Origin: Metabacillus lacus
GTDB taxonomy: Bacteria > Bacillota > Bacilli > Bacillales > Bacillaceae
Direction: 5' to 3'
DNA: 64,000 bases
Assembly (NCBI RefSeq): GCF_009674805.1
Contig: NZ_WKKI01000008.1
Span: forward strand, 1-64,000
The notes under the pieces are model-generated. The model did not search any database, was not told the DNA's origin, and worked only from the letters and a program-made list of their open reading frames with translations. The translations under genes were made by a program, and so were the position numbers. Below, piece by piece: positions 41,537 through 51,215 of this stretch (position 1 is the stretch's first letter; every line of letters begins with the position of its first letter).

Positions 41537-41555
41537 TAACGTATATTATTCGTTA
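41537..41555. promoter_or_regulatory. YAACG-N9-CGTTA operator upstream of paaK
   Basis: TAACG-N9-CGTTA, 28 bases before the paaK start. A weak TAGTAT -10-like box lies at 41557-41562 on the minus strand, again touching the site on the upstream side; I find no convincing -35. Between 41563 and 41801 no gene is seen. Confidence 0.75.
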
Positions 41556-41801
41556 CATACTATAAGTGTTATACTAATGTAAATCTAAGATAACCCTTTA
41601 TGTGGAAAAAGTCAATTATTTTTCAGAAAATTTAAATATAATTTGTGGATAGCGGACATGTGGAGGTTCTTTGTGGAAGTAATCTGCGGGGATCTTCCTT
41701 TAAAGTGAGGATGCTGGCTGACCTCACTATTTTTCTGTGGGATGAAATTGGATCAGCCAGCAATTCAGCTAGTAAAACTTGCTGCAATGAATTTCACTTC
41801 T

Positions 41802-42173
41802 TCAATGCACTCCTATAAGCATGAAAACGGCTGCTAAACTGCCAATCAGCAATAAAGTTAACCCTAAATAGAGAAGTAATCTCCCATAACGCACTAGTGA
41901 TAGAATGTTAACAAAGAGAAAATATAGCATGGCAAAAGATAAGATAAACAGGGAAAACTCCCAGGCCTCTTCACTCTTTAGCATCGCCTCAGAATTAATA
42001 TATAACTCCAGCTGCTGATTCAAAGAGATCGGAGCAGTGATTGTACTGAGAATGATTATAGGCACAAAAATGATTCCCAATATATTCAACAGCCTTCTGA
42101 CCGACATATCTTTTTTGGGAGATGTGATAGCTGCAGGCTGAATTGGCTCGTTACGTTGATATTTTACTTCCAT
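41802..42173 (-). CDS. hypothetical three-helix membrane protein (123 aa)
   Basis: A 123-residue protein with a polar N-terminus (residues 1-28), then transmembrane segments near 29-49 (LLNILGIIFVPIIILSTITAPI), 74-94 (FSLFILSFAMLYFLFVNILSL) and 98-121 (LLLYLGLTLLLIGSLAAVFMLIGV). ATG preceded by AGGAGGAATG. It is divergent from the collagen-like gene. Not recognised; a DUF-type small integral membrane protein. Confidence 0.7.
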   Translation of the reverse strand: MEVKYQRNEPIQPAAITSPKKDMSVRRLLNILGIIFVPIIILSTITAPISLNQQLELYINSEAMLKSEEAWEFSLFILSFAMLYFLFVNILSLVRYGRLLLYLGLTLLLIGSLAAVFMLIGVH

Positions 42174-42362
42174 GTCATTCCTCCTCTTGAGTGTGTATAC
42201 GCTTTTCCGCTTTTAAAGTTTCATTTACTAATTTCTATATAAAATTTACGTTATCTTTTCTTTATTGCTATTCAGTCTGCAGAAGCAATCTTTTCCCCCA
42301 ATCAAAAAATGATACATTCTATGAAGAAATACACCTGAAGTAATGATCCTTAATGTCCAAGC

Positions 42363-42388
42363 AATTCTTTACACCTCACCATATGATA
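42363..42388 (+). promoter_or_regulatory. candidate sigma-K-type promoter of the collagen-like gene
   Basis: CATATGATA (42380-42388) fits the sigma-K -10 pattern CATANNNTA. The -35 (AC-containing, about 42362) is weak. A mother-cell promoter would fit an exosporium protein. A short CCTCTT/AAGAGG hairpin follows at 42396-42412. Confidence 0.35.
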
Positions 42389-42426
42389 GAGCGAACCTCT
42401 TTACAAGAGGAACTCCACTATCTTAA

Positions 42427-44328
<1,902 letters not shown>

Positions 44329-44411
44329 AAAAAAAGAGTTAGCAAAAGTAATAAGCTAGGATGCTTAACTTGTGCACATGCTATATAAAATCCCTTTCAC
44401 CCGCAAATATA

Positions 44412-44449
44412 AAACAGCTTGGGACATTGTATACCTAAGCTGTTTTTTT
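44412..44449 (+). terminator. intrinsic terminator after the collagen-like gene
   Basis: AAACAGCTTnGG / CCTAAGCTGTTT stem followed by TTTTTTT; the A-run on the other side makes it usable for the minus-strand small gene at 44465 as well. Confidence 0.85.
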
Positions 44450-44464
44450 ATCATCTCATTACTT

Positions 44465-44614
44465 TTATATCTCCTTATCTCCGCCATTCAATGACATCTC
44501 TTCCAACAGCTGTATGATTCTATCATTCTGTTCTATCATTCTCTTGTTTTGAGTATTAAATTTTGAAAAGTCAAAAGAAAAAATTAATAAAAAGATTACT
44601 AAAATAAAACTCAT
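44465..44614 (-). CDS. small membrane-anchored coiled protein (49 aa)
   Basis: A 49-residue protein: an N-terminal hydrophobic helix (SFILVIFLLIFSF) and a charged, probably coiled tail (KRMIEQNDRIIQLLEEM). ATG with AGAAGGGAG about 11 bases upstream, just after the stop of the HAD phosphatase gene (4-base gap), so it may be co-transcribed with it. Not recognised. Confidence 0.55.
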   Translation of the reverse strand: MSFILVIFLLIFSFDFSKFNTQNKRMIEQNDRIIQLLEEMSLNGGDKEI

Positions 44615-44618
44615 TTCT

Positions 44619-45281
44619 TCATTGCTCCCTTCTATTCAAATAGTCTAAGATCTCATACAGTTCTTCCACTACGATTTGTGCTTTGCATTCTCCCCAAAAA
44701 GCGTCTCTCTTCCAGACACCTGTCATTCCGGCTGATTCGGCAGCTCTTACATCATTAACTGGATGGTCTCCCACGAATAAGCACTGATGTGGTTCTACTT
44801 CAAGATACGTAGCCGCTAAGTGAAAGATTTCCTGATTCGGCTTTCTCATGCCGACCGTTTCTGAAACCAGAATACTATCAAAAAAGCCTTCTATTCCCAA
44901 AGCCTTTATATTGGCCAATTGAAACCCGCTTTTCCCGTTTGTGATTACCCCGAGCTTCATTCCCATTTGCCTCAGCTTTTGAAGAGTTTCAAATAGCCTT
45001 GGAAAAGCTATGCAGAATCTTGGAAAGTTTTCTAGATAATCCTGTAGAAGCTCTTCAGCAGAAAGCCCCTGTATATTCCATTCCTCAATCAGCTTTTGAT
45101 AGACTATATCCTTCCAGACATAACCCCTGTCATCAAGGATGGTGAATGTATCTAAAAACATCTTTTCGGGAATATGTTTGAACTCTGTAATCCTGCTGTG
45201 CTGATTTTTTAAAAAAGCCTGCAGAGTAGTATGCCGGTCAAGCATGGTCCCATCAAGATCAAACAATACAGCTTTTATCAA
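44619..45281 (-). CDS. HAD-superfamily phosphatase
   Basis: A 220-residue haloacid-dehalogenase hydrolase. Motif I LFDLDGTMLD at the N-terminus gives the nucleophile and acid Asp; motif II LGVITNGKSG, the Lys of VGMRKPNQEIF (motif III) and motif IV FVGDHPVNDVRAAE are all present, with a helical cap between I and II. The substrate is not predictable; relatives act on small phosphates such as phosphoglycolate or pyrimidine nucleotides. The TTG at 45281 follows AAAAGGGGGG at seven bases; an ATG 27 bases upstream lacks a ribosome site. Confidence 0.85.
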   Translation of the reverse strand: MIKAVLFDLDGTMLDRHTTLQAFLKNQHSRITEFKHIPEKMFLDTFTILDDRGYVWKDIVYQKLIEEWNIQGLSAEELLQDYLENFPRFCIAFPRLFETLQKLRQMGMKLGVITNGKSGFQLANIKALGIEGFFDSILVSETVGMRKPNQEIFHLAATYLEVEPHQCLFVGDHPVNDVRAAESAGMTGVWKRDAFWGECKAQIVVEELYEILDYLNRREQ

Positions 45282-45342
45282 AGAAGTTCCCCCCTTTTCC
45301 TTATTCAAAGTGTACCATTTTTATCCATCGAAATTGCTTAAT

Positions 45343-45366
45343 AAAAAAAAGGCCGGAGCGGCCTCT
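45343..45366 (-). terminator. terminator of the cyd operon
   Basis: On the minus strand GGCCG-CTC-CGGCC followed by TTTTTTTT, three bases after the stop of the small cydS-like gene. Confidence 0.88.
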
Positions 45367-45368
45367 TT

Positions 45369-45479
45369 CTATCCCTTGTATTTTTCATCTCCCTTAGCTC
45401 CCCACCAAAACAGCAGGACAACTGCAAGGATGACTACAACAAATGGCGCAACCATGATCAGCCAGAAGTTTATGTCCAT
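45369..45479 (-). CDS. cydS: cytochrome bd oxidase small subunit (CydS-like, 36 aa)
   Basis: A 36-residue single-helix membrane protein (FWLIMVAPFVVVILAVVLLFWWGAK, quoted in two parts: FWLIMVAPFVVV then ILAVVLLFWWGAK). The LIM-AP-VVV pattern resembles the 33-residue CydS found in the Geobacillus bd oxidase structure. Its ATG has AAGGAGGGAA upstream and it lies 12 bases after cydB, before the operon terminator. It probably packs against CydA helices and stabilises heme b595 and d sites. Confidence 0.72.
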   Translation of the reverse strand: MDINFWLIMVAPFVVVILAVVLLFWWGAKGDEKYKG

Positions 45480-45491
45480 TGAATTCCCTCC

Positions 45492-46502
45492 TTATTTTCC
45501 CTGTACATATTTATTGTTGAATAAAAACAGCCTCATCAGCAGATACAGTGATGGAATCAGCATCAACAGCCCTCCTATAAAGGCTGTTACCAATGCTGTT
45601 GCCATCGCAGGATTGGTAAAACTGCTGTAGATTGTCAGGTATGGATACAGTATGTAGGGAAGGTGGGTTGCACCATATCCAAAAAACGCCGCTGCAAACT
45701 GCAGCATGACCAGAATAAAAGCAGTTCCGAGGTTTTTTCTTTTCCATAAAAGATAAACTGCTCCGCAGAAGAACAGAAATGACAGGATAAAGATCCAGGC
45801 CATGCTTAGCATGTTTTGAAAATGCACAGGGTTATGCCTGCTCAGCGCAAAGAATACGAGAAAGCTTGCCAGAATTGTCGGCAGGCTCCACGTAAGGGCA
45901 TACTTTCTGACAAGCTCAAATGCAGGTTCATCTTTTGCAGATTTTGCATAGTAAGACAAAAAGAAAGAAGAAATGTACAGAACGCTCACAATCGCCAGCA
46001 CAACAACCGACCACGAGTACGGACTCGTCAACAAAGCATTGTAATCAATCAGCACCTGTTCATTTTCAACTGTGATAAAACCTCCTTCTGAGAGGGTTAG
46101 CACGACTGACAGTGACGCAGGTATAAACAGGCCTGTCATGCCATAGAGAAATTGAAAAAAAGTTGTCTGCTTTGCTCCATAATGATGGAACGCGTAATAC
46201 GCTCCGCGGATTGCAAGCAATATGGTTGCAATGCTTCCCGGTACCAGCAGGGCTGTCCCATAATAGAATGCAGTGTCCGGAAAAAAGCCCACAATCCCTA
46301 TAAAGAAGAATACCAGGAAAACATTGGTGACCTCCCAGACGGGCGACAAATACCGGTCAATGACCTTGCTGATGACATGATCCTTTTTGGTCAATTTTGC
46401 GTAAAAATTATAGAAGCCTGCTCCGAAATCAATTGAGCCAACTATTATATAGCCGTACAGAAAAATCCAAAGGACTGTAATTCCCACTAATTCATAGCTC
46501 AT
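45492..46502 (-). CDS. cydB: cytochrome bd oxidase subunit II (YthB type)
   Basis: A 336-residue membrane protein with about eight to nine helices, opening with VGITVLWIFLYGYIIVGSIDFGAGFYNF and containing RYLSPVWEVTNVFLVFFFIGIVGFFP, the conserved CydB blocks. With CydA it forms the quinol oxidase that reduces O2 at low oxygen tension. It follows cydA by 10 bases with GGAGGGATG upstream. Confidence 0.93.
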   Translation of the reverse strand: MSYELVGITVLWIFLYGYIIVGSIDFGAGFYNFYAKLTKKDHVISKVIDRYLSPVWEVTNVFLVFFFIGIVGFFPDTAFYYGTALLVPGSIATILLAIRGAYYAFHHYGAKQTTFFQFLYGMTGLFIPASLSVVLTLSEGGFITVENEQVLIDYNALLTSPYSWSVVVLAIVSVLYISSFFLSYYAKSAKDEPAFELVRKYALTWSLPTILASFLVFFALSRHNPVHFQNMLSMAWIFILSFLFFCGAVYLLWKRKNLGTAFILVMLQFAAAFFGYGATHLPYILYPYLTIYSSFTNPAMATALVTAFIGGLLMLIPSLYLLMRLFLFNNKYVQGK

Positions 46503-46512
46503 CTCATCCCTC

Positions 46513-47844
46513 CTATTCTATTCCCCGGTCGCGCAGTTCTCTTTCAACAGGATTGGATTTGAACATTTTTCTGATAACGATTACACTCGTCACGGTAAGG
46601 AGAATGTATAATGCAGCAAATACCCACAGCATGGTATCTACATGAGCTGCTGTTGTTGCACCTTCTTCCGTTCTCATCAATCCTCTCAAAATCCATGGCT
46701 GCCTGCCTCTCTCTGCCATCATCCAGCCCATTTCTATAGCAAGAAATGCCAATGGACCTCCTGCAGCAATGGACCAAAGAAAAGGCTTATTCAATTGATT
46801 CAGTTTTCTCGATTTAGACAGTACAACATATAAAATGGATATCAGTGTCAGAAAAATTCCAATTGCAATCATTGTGTCAAAATAATAGTGAATAATCAGC
46901 GGAGGCTGTTCATCAACCGGAAACTGATCCAGTCCGATCACTTCCGCTTTCGGATCGCTGTGGGCGAGGATGCTGAGTGCATATGGAACTTCAATTCCGT
47001 ACTTCACCTCATTGTCTTCCGTTAAATACCCTCCCATGATCAGCGGCGCTTCAGTAGAGGTTTCAAAATGCCATTCTGCGGCTGCCAGTTTTTCAGGCTG
47101 ATATTCTGCAAGAAACTTTCCGGAAAGATCTCCGATAATCACAGTAGATACAGCGAAAATAGCTGCAGCTGTCATTGTAAGGTGCAGGGCTTTTTTATAG
47201 TAAATATGTGTTTTTCCTCTCAAGATCTGAACCGCTGTAATAGATGCCAGCGCAAAAGCTGACGTTAAGTATGCGGAAGAAAGAACATGGCTTACCTTGG
47301 TTGGTGTGGCAGGATTAAACATAGCCTGAAGCGGATGCACATCTGTCATCACACCGTCGACAATTGTAAAGCCAATCGGTGTATTCATAAACGCGTTGAC
47401 AGTTGTAATGAAAAAGCCTGAAGCTGAAGCTCCCAATGCCACTGGAATCAGGAGGAGAAAGTGGTACATGGGATTTTTGAACCTGTCCCATGTGTATAAA
47501 TAGATTCCCAGAAAGATTGCTTCAAAGAAAAAAGCAAAGGTTTCCATAAATAGCGGCAGTCCGATAGCATGCCCTGCCACCTGCATGAATGACGGCCATA
47601 GAAGATTGAGCTGCAGCCCTATCGTCGTGCCTGTCACAACACCGACTGCAACTGTAATGACAAAGCCTCTTGCCCATCTGCGGGCCATCAGCCGGTAATG
47701 TTCATCCTTCCTCTTGATGCTCATCCACTCTGCAAGAGCAATCATGATGGGGAAGCCGACTCCAATTGTTGCATAAAGGATATGTACTGCCAGCGTTAAG
47801 CCAGTTAAGATTCTGCTGTATAGAACCGGATCATATTCCAGCAC
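46513..47844 (-). CDS. cydA: cytochrome bd oxidase subunit I (YthA type)
   Basis: A 443-residue heme-carrying subunit. Heme b595/d ligand His near residue 21 (LAVHILYATIGVGFPI), GHAIGLPLFMETFAFFFEAIFLGIYLYTWDRF, and GRQPWILRGLMRTEEG near residue 385 are the family hallmarks. The quinol-binding loop is short, as in Gram-positive enzymes. GTG start with AGGAGGGGC upstream. Directly preceded by a 33-residue ORF and followed by cydB and a CydS-like gene; no cydCD is present here. Confidence 0.93.
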   Translation of the reverse strand: MLEYDPVLYSRILTGLTLAVHILYATIGVGFPIMIALAEWMSIKRKDEHYRLMARRWARGFVITVAVGVVTGTTIGLQLNLLWPSFMQVAGHAIGLPLFMETFAFFFEAIFLGIYLYTWDRFKNPMYHFLLLIPVALGASASGFFITTVNAFMNTPIGFTIVDGVMTDVHPLQAMFNPATPTKVSHVLSSAYLTSAFALASITAVQILRGKTHIYYKKALHLTMTAAAIFAVSTVIIGDLSGKFLAEYQPEKLAAAEWHFETSTEAPLIMGGYLTEDNEVKYGIEVPYALSILAHSDPKAEVIGLDQFPVDEQPPLIIHYYFDTMIAIGIFLTLISILYVVLSKSRKLNQLNKPFLWSIAAGGPLAFLAIEMGWMMAERGRQPWILRGLMRTEEGATTAAHVDTMLWVFAALYILLTVTSVIVIRKMFKSNPVERELRDRGIE

Positions 47845-47858
47845 AGAAGCCCCTCCTA

Positions 47859-47960
47859 TTATAGTATTAGTATTCTAAATAAAAAGGCCAATCCCATCAA
47901 AATAGAAAGTACGATACATAAAGTAATTAACCTCTGCTCATGAACTTCATATTTTTTCAT
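47859..47960 (-). CDS. tiny membrane protein upstream of cydA (33 aa)
   Basis: A 33-residue ORF: a charged N-terminus (MKKYEVHEQRL) and one hydrophobic helix (ITLCIVLSILMGLAFLF). Its ATG has GGAGGGAGGGG six bases upstream, one of the strongest ribosome sites in the window, and its stop is 14 bases before the cydA start, so it is almost certainly translated with cydA. It may be a second accessory subunit of the bd oxidase or a leader peptide. Not recognised. Confidence 0.6.
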   Translation of the reverse strand: MKKYEVHEQRLITLCIVLSILMGLAFLFRILIL

Positions 47961-48768
47961 ACATTCCCCTCCCTCCTTCCGCCGGCTTTTAAGAGCAGCC
48001 AAATCAGTTACCAGGTTCTTTTTTTATGTACAAAACCAATTGCCTTGCTTACGGAAAACAGCAAAGCTACTTTAACAGTGATTTTTCGGCTCCATGAGGA
48101 AGAACAATAGCTATAAATCAAACAAGCAGGCAAAAAATCAACCAACCTATCCATCCACCATCTACCCTTTACCCTAAATAAACTGTAAATACCTCATATT
48201 CCTTCAATTTCTTTACTTTTTTCGTCGTGCTGTATCGCATAATGTGGTTGTTTAACAATTAAAGGTTCTTTTTTAGGTTATTTGTTGTCCTTTTAGTACC
48301 CCTTACTTTCTATATACAATTGGGCGACCTAGTTGAAAGAGTTTCTCCTCATCCAGGACGATTTTTCAACATAAACATTGATAAACGGAAAATTTCCGGC
48401 TGCAAACAGAAAATAGTCATATGTAGGGAAAGTAAGAGTAGCTTTTACGCTTATGGAGAAGAAAACTTAGAATTTTATATAATCAAAGGTTCATAGGCGG
48501 AATACCTCAGGTTATTGGTGGCTTTTTTCAAGCTACATGTGATTGAAGCGGAAATATTACGTCTATTTTCCACTTGTAAAATTCCTCAAGTTTCAGAGCT
48601 CTCTCCCCATTTTCACGATAGATAACTGCTATATTTGATAGCAATTGAGAGCAAATCCACCTTCGTTTACAGGACTATTAACGAAGAAAAACTTCCATTA
48701 AAAACCATCCTTTGCATTTACTGACTTCACTGCCGAAACATACCTTACTATTAATATCCCAGAATACT
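47961..48768. other. long non-coding region upstream of the cyd operon and the channel gene
   Basis: About 800 bases without a supportable gene. It contains scattered GCGGAA/TTCCGC-type short repeats (e.g. near 48370-48400, 48490-48560) related to the 52400-52700 region. A cyd promoter must lie here but I cannot place it with confidence. Confidence 0.5.
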
Positions 48769-48794
48769 GTTTAAGAAAAAAAGTACAGGGGTAG
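48769..48794 (+). promoter_or_regulatory. candidate sigma-B promoter of the channel gene
   Basis: GTTTAA (48769-48774), a 14-base spacer and GGGTAG (48789-48794) fit the sigma-B pattern GTTTAA-N12-15-GGGWAT with one mismatch. It lies 38 bases before the start codon. Confidence 0.5.
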
Positions 48795-48831
48795 TTAACT
48801 TGTGTACAAAAAGTGAAAAGGAGATGAAAAT

Positions 48832-50088
48832 ATGAATGAAGTAAACAACAGCTTGAACAATGTTTTCAACACTATCATTGAAGCAATTCCGCATATTCTA
48901 GCGGCTCTCTTGCTTCTCATCCTGGCCTTTATTGTTGCCAGCGTAGTCAGAGCAATTATCGTAAAAGGTTTAAAAAAGATTGGCGTTACACGCGGAATGG
49001 TCAGAGCTAAAATGACCCGTTCAGAAGAACAGGCTGAAAATACGTTAAAATCCATAGGAAACGTTCTTTACTTCCTGATTTTTATCCTGTTCCTTCCAAG
49101 TATATTGGATGCACTTCAAATGAATTCAGTTGCCCAGCCGATTACAAACATGGTGCAGCAGTTCCTTGCCTATCTTCCTAATATCTTCGCAGCAATTGTC
49201 ATTCTGCTGATTGGATATTTCGTAGCAAGGCTTATCCGTGACCTGGTATTCAACCTTCTTCAGTCACTGAACATCGACCACTGGTTTGACAAACTGGGAA
49301 CAAGCACTGCAGATGCTCGTCAGGAATCGAAAATGAACAAGACTACTTTGGCTAAAGTTCTTTCTAATTTTGTCTTTTTCATTGTATTAATACCTATTAT
49401 TACAGTCGCACTTGAATCATTAAACATTCAATCAATTTCGCAGCCGATTATTTCCGTACTAAATACGGTTTTAAATATGATTCCGAACATTTTTGTGGCG
49501 ATTATCCTGATCATTGTAGGATATTACCTTGCGAAATTTATCTCTGAGCTTCTTGTCAGCCTGCTTACTCGCACAGGCGTCACGTCTATTTATCAAAGTC
49601 TTGGGGCCAGCGATCCAACAAAGTCTAAATTTGACATCAGCAGAGCCATTGGAACAGTTGTCAAAGTACTGATCATTTTATTCTTCACTGTTGAAGCATT
49701 AAATGTTCTTCAGTTCCAGGTTCTCAATGAAATTGGAAATGCAGTAATTGGTTATCTGCCAATGATTATTAGCGCCCTGATCATTCTTGGACTTGCGCTG
49801 ATTGGCGGAAGAATGCTTGAAAATGTAATCAGAAACTACTCAAACAGCCCATTCTCAGCTGCGCTAGTTAAATATATTCTGATTACGTTCGCAGTATTCA
49901 TGGCTCTAGATCAGCTAGGATTTGCCTCTACAATTGTAAACATTGGATTCCTGCTGATTCTCGGCGCACTAGCAGTCGCTTTCGCCATCTCATTTGGTAT
50001 TGGAGGGCGTGAATTCGCAAAAAGAAATCTTGAGAGATTTGAAAACAAGATTCAAAGGGACCAAAATACACCAAATAATGGGCAGTAA
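48832..50088 (+). CDS. mechanosensitive-channel-like membrane protein with repeated TM-helix domains
   Basis: A 418-residue integral membrane protein. Four similar helix units with a glycine/arginine-rich end are seen: IPHILAALLLLILAFIVASVVRAIIVKGL, LPNIFAAIVILLIGYFVARLIRDLVFNLL, IPNIFVAIILIIVGYYLAKFISELLVSLL and LPMIISALIILGLALIGGRMLENVI. This matches the conserved TM-helix repeat family found with MscS-like channels. A closing glycine-rich helix, GFLLILGALAVAFAISFGIGG, is pore-like. ATG with AAAAGGAGATG upstream. Monocistronic, with its own terminator and a sigma-B-like promoter, which suggests an osmotic-stress role. Confidence 0.85.
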   Translation: MNEVNNSLNNVFNTIIEAIPHILAALLLLILAFIVASVVRAIIVKGLKKIGVTRGMVRAKMTRSEEQAENTLKSIGNVLYFLIFILFLPSILDALQMNSVAQPITNMVQQFLAYLPNIFAAIVILLIGYFVARLIRDLVFNLLQSLNIDHWFDKLGTSTADARQESKMNKTTLAKVLSNFVFFIVLIPIITVALESLNIQSISQPIISVLNTVLNMIPNIFVAIILIIVGYYLAKFISELLVSLLTRTGVTSIYQSLGASDPTKSKFDISRAIGTVVKVLIILFFTVEALNVLQFQVLNEIGNAVIGYLPMIISALIILGLALIGGRMLENVIRNYSNSPFSAALVKYILITFAVFMALDQLGFASTIVNIGFLLILGALAVAFAISFGIGGREFAKRNLERFENKIQRDQNTPNNGQ

Positions 50089-50105
50089 AGATTAGTCATT
50101 CTACA

Positions 50106-50143
50106 AAAAAAGCGCTTGACAGCAAATGTCAGGCGCTTTTTTT
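50106..50143 (+). terminator. intrinsic terminator of the channel gene
   Basis: AAGCGCtTGACA / TGTCAgGCGCTT stem around a 5-base loop, followed by TTTTTTT. From 50144 to 50402 no gene is seen. Confidence 0.92.
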
Positions 50144-50402
50144 CTGTTCATCAGCTTTTCTTTAAGCCTAATGGCTCTCAATAAAATACTATAATTTAGA
50201 AATATATGTTAAAATTGGTATATTCTCCTCTTACTTCGTATCTTCATCGCCTCTTTATCCTATCCAGGGAAATTAAAGTCGTCATCATATTCTCACATTT
50301 TCATGACCTTTTCCTCTTTTTTTCCCAAATAGTCCCTTATCTCTATATCATTCAACATACAGCCGCTATAAAATTACCTTATCAAATGAAAGAGGTGATC
50401 CT

Positions 50403-51125
50403 ATGAAAAAAGCAATTGCCTGGTCTATGGCGGCATGCATCATCGCCGGTTCCTATTCCCCTGCCCTGGCTGCAGACAAAAACAGCAAATATTACGCAAC
50501 TGAGATTCTTGCCATGCAGCCTCAGCTGACAGAAGACTCCCTGTTTGAAGATGCAAAAAGTCTTGCCAAAGAGCAAAAAGTAAAAACTGCAGACATTCTT
50601 GAAAAAATGTACTTAGAGCTTTCCAATGATGCTAAAAAAGCTGCAGAAGAATCCAGCGGCTTTCAAGCACTAGGAAATGAAGGAGGCTCTATCATCATTG
50701 GCAGCAGCACAAAAGGACATATATACTATACGCCATCCGCAACTGCCTATCTTGATCATGGCCATGTGGGCATGTATTACACTTCGTCTACTATTGTAGA
50801 GTCAGTGCCGGGGGATGGGGTAAGAACCATTTCCGCCAGTTCACGGAAAGTAGATTCAAAAGCAGTTATAAAATCCGTAAAAACGACCACTGCCAACCGT
50901 GATGCAGCAGCAAACTGGGCACGCAGTGAAGTTGGTGAGTCGTACTCCTATAATTTTGCAACAAACCGTTCAACCAGCCATTATGGCGCAAAAAACTGTT
51001 CTAAACTTTTATGGTCTGCATATAAGCTGAAATCAGGGCTGGATCTTGATGTAGACGGCGGCCTTGGCGTTTATCCAAGAGATGTGCGTGATTCTAAAGA
51101 TACCACTTTGGTCAAAACCTTTTAA
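50403..51125 (+). CDS. secreted papain-like (YiiX/YycO-type) enzyme
   Basis: A 240-residue exported protein: signal peptide MKKAIAWSMAACIIAGSYSPALA cleaved near residue 23. The mature C-terminal domain shows the permuted papain-like (NlpC/P60-related) features: ATAYLDHGHVGMYYTSSTIVESVPGDGVR with the catalytic His, and YGAKNCSKLLWSAYK with the Cys, a closing VYPRDVRDS with Asp. Likely a cell-wall or small amide hydrolase. AAGAGGTGATC precedes the ATG. The following gene is 90 bases downstream beyond a hairpin. Confidence 0.83.
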   Translation: MKKAIAWSMAACIIAGSYSPALAADKNSKYYATEILAMQPQLTEDSLFEDAKSLAKEQKVKTADILEKMYLELSNDAKKAAEESSGFQALGNEGGSIIIGSSTKGHIYYTPSATAYLDHGHVGMYYTSSTIVESVPGDGVRTISASSRKVDSKAVIKSVKTTTANRDAAANWARSEVGESYSYNFATNRSTSHYGAKNCSKLLWSAYKLKSGLDLDVDGGLGVYPRDVRDSKDTTLVKTF

Positions 51126-51138
51126 ATGATGCCTAAGG

Positions 51139-51190
51139 AAAGTAAGCGAATATGTTTAAAAAGCGAATGCTATGTTCGCTTATTTTCCTT
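51139..51190 (+). terminator. terminator after the papain-like gene
   Basis: TAAGCGAAyAtg / catAtGTTCGCTTA arms around a loop of about 20 bases, followed by TTTTCCTTTTT. Confidence 0.6.
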
Positions 51191-51215
51191 TTTCATTATA
51201 TAGGAGGGATACACA

